In this document: positions 1 to 5,540 of the stretch, piece after piece
Position numbering within the stretch: the first letter of the stretch is position 1
How the letters are laid out: every line of letters begins with the position of its first letter
Source: JBBDWZ01 sp050732575
GTDB lineage: Bacteria; Gemmatimonadota; Gemmatimonadetes; Longimicrobiales; RSA9
Direction of reading: 5' to 3'
Assembly: GCA_050732575.1 (NCBI GenBank)
Contig: JBOHRF010000355.1
Coordinates: 1-5,540 of the forward strand
Length of the DNA stretch: 5,540 nt
Notes under the pieces: model-generated
What the model was told of the DNA's origin: nothing
The model's database searches: none
The model's input: the letters and a program-made list of their open reading frames with translations, nothing else
Position numbers and translations under genes: made by a program

Positions 1-725
<725 letters not shown>

Positions 726-797
726 ACGATGCGCGCACGTGTATAAGCGAGCCAGCTCGGGCAAACACGCGCGTCGGTCCCGGGCGGTGACGCAAGC

Positions 798-1541
798 ATG
801 GACCTGACGCTTCATGTGTGGAGGCAGGCGACCGCGACCGCAAACGGTCGCTTCGTGACCTATCAGGCCAAGGACATCTCCGAACACAGCTCCTTCCTCG
901 AGATGCTCGATGTGCTGAACGAACGCCTGATTCGCGAAGGTGCTGATCCGATTGCCTTTGATCACGACTGCAGAGAGGGCATTTGTGGCTCGTGCGGCTT
1001 CATGATCAACGGCCAGGCGCACGGACCGCTGCCCGAGACATCGGTTTGTCAGCTCCACATGCGTCACTTCCGTGGGCACACGGAGATCTGGCTTGAACCA
1101 TGGCGCGCGAGCGCCTTTCCTGTAATCAAAGATTTGATTGTCGATCGCAGTCCTCTGGACCGCATTATTCAAGCGGGCGGCTATATCTCGGTACGCACCG
1201 GCAGCGCCATAGACGCCAATGCACTGCCGGTCCGAAAAGAAAACGCTGAGCGCGCCATGGACGCGGCCGAATGTATTGGCTGCGGCGCATGCGTGGCTGC
1301 CTGCCCAAACGCGTCCGCCATGTTGTTCACGTCCGCCAAGGTCTCACACCTGGCGCTGCTGCCCCAGGGACAGCCCGAGCGTGAGGCCCGGGTTGTGGGA
1401 ATGGTCGAAGCCCACGATCAGGAAGGTTTTGGCCACTGCACCAACCACGGCGCCTGTCAAAATGCTTGCCCAAAGGGGATCAGTGTGGACTACATCGCGC
1501 ACCTGAACCGCGACTTGCGGAACGCAGGACTGCGTCTATAG
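798..1541 (+). CDS. sdhB: Succinate dehydrogenase/fumarate reductase iron-sulfur subunit
   Basis: Complete 247-residue iron-sulfur subunit that passes electrons from the SdhA flavin to the membrane anchor and quinone. The N-terminal ferredoxin domain has the [2Fe-2S] ligands C58, C63, C66 (CREGICGSCG) and C84. The wide gap before C84 is as expected for the non-classical SdhB form. The C-terminal domain has CIGCGACVAACP (C159, C162, C165, C169) and CTNHGACQNACPKG (C214, C220, C224), giving the ligands for the [4Fe-4S] and [3Fe-4S] centres. Length is normal for the family. ATG 798 is chosen because the N-terminal beta strand (LTLHVWRQ) begins right behind it; the upstream Shine-Dalgarno is weak (GGGCGGTGA around 782-790). 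No sdhC/sdhD anchor gene follows; in this SDH type the anchor is commonly encoded upstream of sdhA, so it probably lies to the left of the window. Confidence 0.96.
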   Translation: MDLTLHVWRQATATANGRFVTYQAKDISEHSSFLEMLDVLNERLIREGADPIAFDHDCREGICGSCGFMINGQAHGPLPETSVCQLHMRHFRGHTEIWLEPWRASAFPVIKDLIVDRSPLDRIIQAGGYISVRTGSAIDANALPVRKENAERAMDAAECIGCGACVAACPNASAMLFTSAKVSHLALLPQGQPEREARVVGMVEAHDQEGFGHCTNHGACQNACPKGISVDYIAHLNRDLRNAGLRL

Positions 1542-1563
1542 GCAGGTCGGCCGGGATGGAAAC

Positions 1564-1569
1564 GGAGGG
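1564..1569 (+). promoter_or_regulatory. Strong Shine-Dalgarno before the small ORF
   Basis: GGAGGG stands 5 nt before the ATG at 1575. It is one of the best ribosome-binding sites in the window, clearly better than those of sdhB and nuoA, and is the main reason to treat the small ORF behind it as possibly real. Its function is inferred from sequence and spacing only. Confidence 0.55.
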
Positions 1570-1574
1570 AACGG

Positions 1575-1706
1575 ATGAGCACGAGAACGAGCAAGCCTAC
1601 GATCACGACGAACGATTCGAGTACGATCTCGGCTCAGATCGTCATCGTGATCGCCGTCATGCTCGTGGTCGTCCGTTCATCCGTATATCCGTATTTCCGC
1701 TCCTAA
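1575..1706 (+). CDS. Putative 43-residue single-pass membrane peptide
   Basis: Small ORF, family not recognised. It starts with ATG 5 nt after GGAGGG and ends at TAA 1704-1706, 33 nt downstream of the sdhB stop on the same strand. The first 17 residues are polar and rich in Thr and Ser with some Lys/Arg. A hydrophobic stretch follows at about residues 18-33 (ISAQIVIVIAVMLVVV), then a short Arg/Tyr/Pro tail (RSSVYPYFRS). This fits a short transmembrane helix, and third codon positions are mostly G or C as in the neighbouring genes. Position suggests co-transcription with sdhAB, so an accessory peptide of the SDH complex is a possible but unsupported guess. The stop codon overlaps the dcd stop on the other strand. 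The same bases can fold into a long secondary structure (1587-1666), so the alternative is a structured RNA or a chance ORF. Confidence 0.45.
   Translation: MSTRTSKPTITTNDSSTISAQIVIVIAVMLVVVRSSVYPYFRS
1587..1666. other. Extended inverted-repeat/multibranch fold inside the small ORF
   Basis: Nested complementary segments. Outer stem: ACGAGCA 1587-1593 with TGCTCGT 1660-1666 (7 bp). A symmetric 6 x 6 internal loop follows. Inner stem: CGATCACGA 1600-1608 with TCGTGATCG 1645-1653 (9 bp, perfect). The region it encloses holds two hairpins: CGAA/TTCG at 1609-1619 with a 3-nt loop, and ACGATCT 1623-1629 with AGATCGT 1636-1642 (7 bp, 6-nt loop). The arrangement resembles a three-way junction. There is no T-tract, so it is not an ordinary intrinsic terminator. 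The bias could arise because Thr/Ile codons (ACG, ATC) in the first half of the ORF are complementary to Val/Ile codons (GTC, ATC) in the second half. The pairings are seen directly; folding in the cell and any role are inference. Confidence 0.4.
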
Positions 1707-2257
1707 AGCCTGGGTGGGGTCACGCCTCTCTGATCCTGATACTTGCCTTGGCGACTGGCGTACGTGACTTCCGGGGTTTGATCCCCTTTGAAGAACAGCA
1801 ACTGGGCCAGTCCCTCTCCCGAATAGATCTTGGCCGGCAGGGGCGTGGTATTCGAAATCTCCAGGGTAAGGTGTCCGCACCACTCCGGCTCGAGGGGCGT
1901 CACATTCACAATGATGCCGCACCGTGCGTAGGTAGATTTACCGACACACACCACCAGGATATCCTCCGGGATGCGGAAGTACTCTACCGTGGACGCCAGC
2001 GCAAACGAGTGGGGTGGAATGATGCAGTAGTCACCCTTGATGTCCACGAACGAGCGCGGATCGAAATTCTTCGGGTCTACCACGACGCTGTGCACGTCCG
2101 TAAACACCTTGTATTCATCGCCTACGCGGATATCGTAGCCGAACGAGGAAAGGCCGTAGCTGATCCGTCCTTCGCGCACCTGACCAGCTTCAAACGGCTC
2201 GATCATGCCGCGTTCAAGGGCCAGCTTGCGAATCGTTTTGTCGCTCAGAATTGCCAT
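1703..2257 (-). CDS. dcd: dCTP deaminase
   Basis: Complete 184-residue cytosolic enzyme that deaminates dCTP to dUTP, supplying dUMP for thymidylate synthesis; family members act as homotrimers. It starts MAILSDKTIRKLA, the usual Dcd N-terminus, then YGLSSFGYDIRVG (residues 34-46). The core GKSTYAR (106-112) and CGIIVNVTPLEPEW (113-126) follows, then HLTLEISNTTPLPAKIY (129-145), where E133 sits at the family's catalytic Glu position, and EGLAQLLFF (148-156). Length is close to the usual 180-195. The frame is open 65 codons further upstream, but that extension is Pro/Arg/His-rich and unlike the family, so ATG at 2255-2257 is the start. The Shine-Dalgarno is weak (AGGGA about 10 nt upstream). 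Whether it is purely a deaminase or a bifunctional deaminase/dUTPase cannot be decided here. It stands alone on this strand, converging on the small ORF and diverging from the nuo genes. Confidence 0.96.
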   Translation of the reverse strand: MAILSDKTIRKLALERGMIEPFEAGQVREGRISYGLSSFGYDIRVGDEYKVFTDVHSVVVDPKNFDPRSFVDIKGDYCIIPPHSFALASTVEYFRIPEDILVVCVGKSTYARCGIIVNVTPLEPEWCGHLTLEISNTTPLPAKIYSGEGLAQLLFFKGDQTPEVTYASRQGKYQDQRGVTPPRL

Positions 2258-2383
2258 GCCAGGTGGTCCCTGCCGGTTGGAGGCGCGAGAAGTTAGGGTC
2301 GGGCTGATGGACCGAGCAACAACAAAGGGCGGGTGCGGGTGGTGGAGCTCGAACACATGTTGCAGAACAGGGTGACGGAAAGC

Positions 2384-2414
2384 CTTGACACGCCAAGGCG
2401 TTAGCGCTTGACAC
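2384..2414 (+). repeat. TTGACAC direct repeats flanking a small inverted repeat
   Basis: CTTGACAC occurs at 2384-2391 and again at 2407-2414, 23 nt start to start, about two DNA helical turns. Between them is the inverted repeat ACGCC-AA-GGCGT at 2390-2401. The second copy also provides the TTGACA of the candidate nuo promoter. The layout looks like a promoter with an adjacent operator in the dcd/nuoA divergent region. The repeats are seen; the regulatory role is inferred. The surrounding non-coding stretch 2258-2517 shows nothing else that I recognise as a gene. Confidence 0.4.
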
Positions 2415-2437
2415 CCGATTTGCCGGGGGGGTAACTT
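2408..2437 (+). promoter_or_regulatory. Candidate promoter of the nuo operon
   Basis: A perfect sigma-70 style -35 hexamer TTGACA (2408-2413) is followed after 18 nt by TAACTT (2432-2437), a partial -10 match (3 of 6). The spacer contains a run of seven G (2425-2431). Transcription would start near 2444, leaving a leader of about 75 nt before nuoA. Consensus rules differ between phyla, so this is a moderate guess. Confidence 0.35.
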
Positions 2438-2482
2438 GCGCGGGTTTTGCACGTGAACGAATTCACAAGCTCGCGCCCGAGC

Positions 2483-2502
2483 CCCCGCACGCCCGTGTGG
2501 GG
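2483..2502 (+). promoter_or_regulatory. Stable hairpin in the nuoA leader
   Basis: CCCCGCAC (2483-2490) pairs with GTGTGGGG (2495-2502), giving 8 bp with one G-T (G-U in RNA) pair and a GCCC loop. It ends 15 nt before the nuoA ATG and takes up the only G-rich, Shine-Dalgarno-like stretch there. No T-tract follows, so it is not an intrinsic terminator. It could limit or control translation of nuoA, or stabilise the 5' end of the operon mRNA. The pairing is seen; the function is inferred. Confidence 0.4.
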
Positions 2503-2517
2503 CACACCGCGGCCGGC

Positions 2518-2874
2518 ATGCTTCGAGACTACGCGCCGATACTGATTCTGTTGGGCGTGTCGCTGCTGAATGCAGTAGGCATGGTCGTGTTGTCGCATGT
2601 GGTAAGTCCGTTCCGCCCCACGCGCGCGAAAGCGGATCCCTACGAGTCGGGCATGATTCCCCTGGGCAACACGCGGGAGCGGTTTTCGATCAAGTTCTAC
2701 ATGATCGCGATTCTGTTCATCGTGTTCGATCTGGAGACCGTGTTTCTGATTCCGTGGGCGGTTCAGTTCCGACAGCTGGGGGTGTTTGGGTTCATCGAGA
2801 TGCTGGTATTCATGGTGGTGCTGTTGGTAGGCTTTGTTTACATCTGGAAGAAAGGTGCGCTCGAATGGGAGTAG
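2518..2874 (+). CDS. nuoA: NADH-quinone oxidoreductase subunit A
   Basis: Complete 118-residue membrane subunit of complex I, part of the junction between the proton-pumping arm and the quinone site. Three transmembrane helices are visible at about residues 5-29, 58-82 and 88-110. The loop after helix 1 has ADPYESG (39-45), and helix 2 has the family signature RFSIKFYMIAILFIVFDLE followed by PWA (55-81), including the conserved acidic pair D71 and E73. Length is typical. ATG 2518 is preferred over an in-frame GTG at 2497 because MLRDYAPILILL matches the usual NuoA beginning and the GTG lies inside a hairpin stem. No good Shine-Dalgarno is visible. It is the first gene of the nuo cluster, and its last codons overlap the start of nuoB by 10 nt. 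Confidence 0.95.
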   Translation: MLRDYAPILILLGVSLLNAVGMVVLSHVVSPFRPTRAKADPYESGMIPLGNTRERFSIKFYMIAILFIVFDLETVFLIPWAVQFRQLGVFGFIEMLVFMVVLLVGFVYIWKKGALEWE

Positions 2875-3536
2875 AGGAGCGCAGTTCGAGTTTGCCTGTG
2901 CTGGGTGCGGAGAAGTCGGGCGAGCCGGGGTTTCTGACCACACAGCTGGATTTCGTGGTGAATTGGGCGCGGCGGAATTCGCTCTGGCCCATGCCGTTCG
3001 GGACGGCTTGTTGCGCAATCGAGATGATGGCGACGGCGGCATCGAAGTACGACCTGGCGCGTTTTGGCATGGAGCGCATGTCATTTTCGCCGCGGCAGGC
3101 GGATCTCTTCATCTGCGCGGGCCGCGTCTCGTACAAGATGGCCCCCGTGCTGCGTAAGATCTGGGATCAGATGCCGCAGCCGAAGTGGTGCATTTCGATG
3201 GGCGCGTGCGCATCCTCGGGCGGCGTATTCGACGCCTACTCGATGGTCCAGGGCATTGATACGATCATCCCCGTGGACGTGTACGTGCCGGGCTGTCCGC
3301 CGCGTCCGGAAGGGTTGATTTACGGCATCCTGATGCTGCACGAAAAGATCAGAGGTGAGCGCCTGGCGGACAAATCGTTGCGAGAAGAGGATCCGGAGCG
3401 GACCGGCCGCCCGAATCTGCCTGCCTCCGTTATCGAGCAGATCGCGGGTCCGTTCGGCAATTCGACCAAGCAGAACCGGGCGAGTGGATTGTTGGGCACC
3501 AATGCGGTGACTCGCCCAGCGGATCGGCTGCCCTGA
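2865..3536 (+). CDS. nuoB: NADH-quinone oxidoreductase subunit B (N2 cluster subunit)
   Basis: Complete 223-residue peripheral-arm subunit of complex I that holds the last iron-sulfur centre, N2, which reduces quinone. Ligands are C49 and C50 (GTACCAIEMM), C115 (SMGACASSGG) and C144 (VPGCPPRPEG). Their spacing (65 and 29 residues) equals that of E. coli NuoB. RRNSLWPMPFGTACC and KMAPVLRKIWDQMP are family hallmarks. ATG 2865 is chosen because it gives a normal N-terminus overlapping the nuoA stop, with AAAGG about 9 nt upstream; the frame is open further up but only within nuoA. The C-terminal tail after about residue 165 is polar, with many charged residues, and a little longer than in E. coli. 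The nuoC ATG follows 2 nt after the stop. Confidence 0.96.
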   Translation: MGVEERSSSLPVLGAEKSGEPGFLTTQLDFVVNWARRNSLWPMPFGTACCAIEMMATAASKYDLARFGMERMSFSPRQADLFICAGRVSYKMAPVLRKIWDQMPQPKWCISMGACASSGGVFDAYSMVQGIDTIIPVDVYVPGCPPRPEGLIYGILMLHEKIRGERLADKSLREEDPERTGRPNLPASVIEQIAGPFGNSTKQNRASGLLGTNAVTRPADRLP

Positions 3537-3538
3537 GA

Positions 3539-4246
3539 ATGGACAAGCCGTATGAGCGGGCGTTGCAGGGTCTGGAAACTGGACCGCAGACGAGCGATAC
3601 GAGCGCGGCCGCGGCGGGCGGCCGAGCCGGTGAACCCGAGAAGCATGCGTCGGTGGCCGCGCTGCGCAAGGAATTTGGCGACGCTGTGCTGCAACACGTG
3701 GTTTATTCAGGCGACGAGCACACCGTTTTCATCCCACCCAACAGCAATCGCACAATCTTGCGCTGGCTGCGCGACGAGGCGAGCCAACGGTACGATCTGC
3801 TGCAGGATTTAACGGCCATTGACTACGGCGGTGGCCGACCGCTGGAAATCGTATACCAGCTCTGGTCAACCAGGCACAAGCATCTCCTGCGCGTGAAAGC
3901 AGCACTCGCGCTCACCACGCTGGAGATCGACAGCGTAGTCGAGTTGTGGCAGACCGCAGACTGGCTGGAGCGCGAAGTGTTCGACCTGTTTGGCGTGCAC
4001 TTCGTCGGACACCCGGACCTGCGGCGCATTCTCATGCCCGAGAACTACGCGGAAGGCCACCCGTTGCGGAAGGACTTCCCGTTGCGCGGGCGCTTCAGCC
4101 GGGCCGAGCAAACGCGACGCGCGTTGGAGATGGACGTGGAAGATTTCTATACGCCCACCGAGCTGGCCGTGGGCGGTGAGCCGGAGGGCTCAGAGTTTTC
4201 GAGCCCGCCGGGCGGGGCTGCGTCCAAGCGCGGGGAGGGGCAGTGA
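3539..4246 (+). CDS. nuoC: NADH-quinone oxidoreductase subunit C (30 kDa subunit)
   Basis: Complete 235-residue hydrophilic subunit of the complex I connecting module, partner of NuoB and NuoD; it binds no cofactor. The core covers about residues 38-207 and includes DLLQDLTAIDY (86-96) and the 30-kDa signature EREVFDLFGVHFVGHPDLRRIL (144-165), followed by HPLRKDFPL (174-182). It is encoded separately from nuoD, not as a NuoCD fusion. The first 37 residues (Ala/Gly/Thr-rich) and the last 28 (Gly/Pro/Ser-rich) look disordered and lie outside the conserved domain. The start is the ATG 2 nt after the nuoB stop with no clear Shine-Dalgarno, which suggests translational coupling. The stop overlaps the nuoD start as GTGA. 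Confidence 0.95.
   Translation: MDKPYERALQGLETGPQTSDTSAAAAGGRAGEPEKHASVAALRKEFGDAVLQHVVYSGDEHTVFIPPNSNRTILRWLRDEASQRYDLLQDLTAIDYGGGRPLEIVYQLWSTRHKHLLRVKAALALTTLEIDSVVELWQTADWLEREVFDLFGVHFVGHPDLRRILMPENYAEGHPLRKDFPLRGRFSRAEQTRRALEMDVEDFYTPTELAVGGEPEGSEFSSPPGGAASKRGEGQ
4186..4216 (+). other. Two overlapping, mutually exclusive hairpins at the nuoC 3' end
   Basis: GGGCTC (4186-4191) pairs with GAGCCC (4201-4206) across a 9-nt loop. CCCGCC (4204-4209) can instead pair with GGCGGG (4211-4216), a GC-rich near-palindrome. They share 4204-4206, so only one full stem can form at a time. They lie about 20 nt upstream of the nuoD ribosome-binding site. There is no T-tract. The complementarity is visible; a role in tuning nuoC/nuoD translation or mRNA processing is speculative, and GC-rich DNA gives such stems often. 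Confidence 0.25.
4234..4238 (+). promoter_or_regulatory. Shine-Dalgarno that decides the nuoD GTG start
   Basis: GGAGG lies within GGGGAGGGG (4232-4240), 4 nt before GTG 4243. This strong site, with the GTGA overlap to the nuoC stop, supports GTG rather than a later ATG as the nuoD start. Confidence 0.65.
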
Positions 4247-5520
4247 AAGAGACGCGCACGGTCGAGTACGTGGTAGCGCGCAATCCCGAGATGGGTATGG
4301 ACGGCAAACCGGTGCATGTGCCGGTGATGCCGGCGGGCATCGAGCCGGAGCTGCATGGCGAGCACATGCTCATCAACCTCGGGCCGCAACACCCGGCCAC
4401 GCACGGCGTTCTGCGGCTCGTGCTCGAGCTGGACGGTGAAACCGTAGTCCGCTGCATTCCCCATATCGGGTACTTGCACTCGAGCTTCGAAAAACTGGGC
4501 GAGTATCGCACGTGGAATCAGATCATCCCGCTCACCGACCGCATAGACTACCTGGCACCCCTGATCTACAACTGCGCCTACGCCATGGCCGTAGAGAAAC
4601 TGATGGGCGTTCAGGTCACGGAGCGGTGCAAGGTCGTGCGCGTGATCTGCATGGAGCTGGATCGAATCTTCAGTCATTTGCTCTGGATTGGTACCACGGC
4701 CATCGACATTGGCGCGTTTACCGTGTTCTTGTGGACGTTCCAGGAACGCGAGCGCATTTACACGCTGCACGAAAAGCTGACCGGCGCTCGCATTACAACA
4801 TCGGCTACGCGCATTGGCGGGATGATGGCCGACTTGCCGGTGGGCTGGACGGACGAGTTGCGTCACTTCCTGAACACCTTCCCCAAGACCATTGAAGAAG
4901 TAGAGACGCTGCTGACCAACCATCAGATCTGGATCGGGCGCAATCAGAACGTAGGTGTGATCAGCGGCGCAGACGCGTTGAGCTGCGGCTTGACGGGGGC
5001 CAACCTGCGCGCGTCCGGCATAGACTACGATGTGCGCAAAGATCGTCCGTACTACGATTACGAGACCTACGACTTTGACGTGCCCATAGGCGAACACGGT
5101 GACTGTTACGATCGGTACCTATGCCGCATGGAAGAGATGCGGCAGAGCGTGCGCATCCTGCATCAGGCCCTGGATCGCCTGCCGGGCGGTCCCATCAATG
5201 CCGACGATCCGCGCGTGATTCTGCCGGGCAAGACAGACGCCATGCTGGACATGGAATCGATGATCCATCACTTCAAAGTGGTGATGGAGGGCGTGAAGGC
5301 ACCTGTGGATGAGAGCTGGTTCAGCGTGGAGAGCTCGAAGGGTGAGCTGGGCATGTACGTGGTGAGCGATGGCGGCTCCAAGCCCGTGCGCTGGCGCGTG
5401 CGCGGCCCCAGCTTCATCAACCTGTCGGCCTTGCCCAGGATGGTGGAGGGACACCTGCTTTCGGACGTGATCGCGGTAAACGCGAGTTTGGATATCGTGC
5501 TGGGGGAGATCGATCGTTGA
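4243..5520 (+). CDS. nuoD: NADH-quinone oxidoreductase subunit D (49 kDa subunit)
   Basis: Complete 425-residue subunit forming, with NuoB, the quinone pocket of complex I; it is related to the large subunit of [NiFe] hydrogenases without the metal site. NLGPQHPATHGVLRL (45-59) contains H54 and TDRIDYL (98-104) contains Y103. These match His38 and Tyr87 of Thermus Nqo4, which hold the quinone head group. Other family blocks are PHIGYLH (73-79), FEKLGEYRT (82-90), the RIGGMMADLP block, GANLRASGIDYDVRK, and YETYDFDVPIGEHGD. The protein ends in the standard way with SDGGSKPVRWRVRGPSF and a final GEIDR, so it is full length. It starts at GTG 4243 behind a strong ribosome-binding site; the roughly 40 residues before the core are a normal variable N-terminus. 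It overlaps nuoC by 4 nt (GTGA). Confidence 0.97.
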   Translation: MKETRTVEYVVARNPEMGMDGKPVHVPVMPAGIEPELHGEHMLINLGPQHPATHGVLRLVLELDGETVVRCIPHIGYLHSSFEKLGEYRTWNQIIPLTDRIDYLAPLIYNCAYAMAVEKLMGVQVTERCKVVRVICMELDRIFSHLLWIGTTAIDIGAFTVFLWTFQERERIYTLHEKLTGARITTSATRIGGMMADLPVGWTDELRHFLNTFPKTIEEVETLLTNHQIWIGRNQNVGVISGADALSCGLTGANLRASGIDYDVRKDRPYYDYETYDFDVPIGEHGDCYDRYLCRMEEMRQSVRILHQALDRLPGGPINADDPRVILPGKTDAMLDMESMIHHFKVVMEGVKAPVDESWFSVESSKGELGMYVVSDGGSKPVRWRVRGPSFINLSALPRMVEGHLLSDVIAVNASLDIVLGEIDR

Positions 5521-5540
5521 CGACCCGCTTTCGCTTTCGC
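5517..5540 (+). CDS. Possible start of the next complex I gene (partial)
   Basis: TTG at 5517 overlaps the nuoD stop as TTGA and reads 8 open codons (start, TTRFRFR) to the window edge. GGGGGAG at 5502-5508 stands 8 nt upstream, a good ribosome-binding site inside the end of nuoD. The layout copies the nuoC/nuoD GTGA junction. By nuo gene order the next gene would usually be nuoE, but eight codons cannot show its identity. A start further downstream, outside the window, is equally possible. Confidence 0.3.

Noticed and set aside
726..797. Short inverted repeat CGAGC-CA-GCTCG (748-759) in the sdhA-sdhB gap and a 5-codon ORF at 729
   Set aside because: The stem is only 5 bp with a 2-nt loop and no T-tract, and the ORF is too short; both are expected by chance in GC-rich DNA.
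1466..2296. Long forward open frame running antisense across dcd
   Set aside because: It starts inside sdhB in another frame, covers the dcd gene on the wrong strand and its protein is Arg/His-rich with no recognisable domain; it is a shadow of high-GC coding DNA.
2258..2452. Upstream extension of dcd by 65 codons to an ATG at 2452
   Set aside because: The extension resembles no Dcd protein, while MAILSDKTI at 2257 is the standard Dcd start.
2497..2517. GTG at 2497 as the nuoA start
   Set aside because: It lies within the 3' arm of a stable hairpin, has no ribosome-binding site, and adds seven residues that do not match the usual NuoA N-terminus.
2401..3084. Reverse open frame across the nuo promoter, nuoA and nuoB
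   Set aside because: The product is low in complexity with many His, Arg, Pro and Gln, it lies antisense to two clear genes, and it has no family resemblance.
4147..5097. 316-codon reverse open frame opposite nuoC/nuoD
   Set aside because: nuoD is unmistakable in this stretch. The reverse product has no recognisable motif and reflects GC-rich codon bias on the other strand.

Overview
The window is a GC-rich bacterial segment carrying parts of two respiratory-chain gene clusters with a nucleotide-metabolism gene between them. The left part (1-1541, + strand) holds the 3' end of a succinate dehydrogenase/fumarate reductase flavoprotein gene (sdhA/frdA) and a complete iron-sulfur subunit gene (sdhB/frdB). 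Both look like the non-classical SDH type known from Bacteroidota, Myxococcota/Deltaproteobacteria, Gemmatimonadota and similar phyla. Just after sdhB, 1575-1706 can encode a 43-residue single-pass membrane peptide with a strong Shine-Dalgarno; the same DNA can fold into an extended stem and multibranch structure.

The middle part (1703-2257, - strand) is a complete dcd gene for dCTP deaminase. It converges tail to tail on the small ORF, and the two stop codons overlap. From 2258 to 2517 there is a divergent non-coding region between dcd and nuoA. It holds two TTGACAC direct repeats with a short inverted repeat between them, a candidate -35/-10 pair, and a strong hairpin just ahead of nuoA.

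The right part (2518-5520, + strand) is the start of a complex I operon, nuoA-nuoB-nuoC-nuoD. The genes are packed tightly: A/B overlap by 10 nt, B/C are 2 nt apart, and C/D overlap through GTGA. All four proteins keep their family-defining residues: the NuoB N2-cluster cysteines, the NuoC ERE signature, and the NuoD quinone-site His and Tyr. A probable TTG start for the next gene overlaps the nuoD stop as TTGA and runs off the window.

Together, complex II (succinate to quinone) and complex I (NADH to quinone, proton pumping) both feed electrons into the quinone pool, so the window is a respiratory housekeeping locus; dcd has no direct link to respiration. The host is probably an aerobic or respiring Gram-negative bacterium of a high-GC phylum. 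Gemmatimonadota, Myxococcota or the Rhodothermota/Bacteroidota side would fit, but this is inferred from protein style only and is weak. I found no mobile element, CRISPR array, tRNA or rRNA. The least explained stretch is the small ORF with its overlapping secondary structure at 1575-1706.
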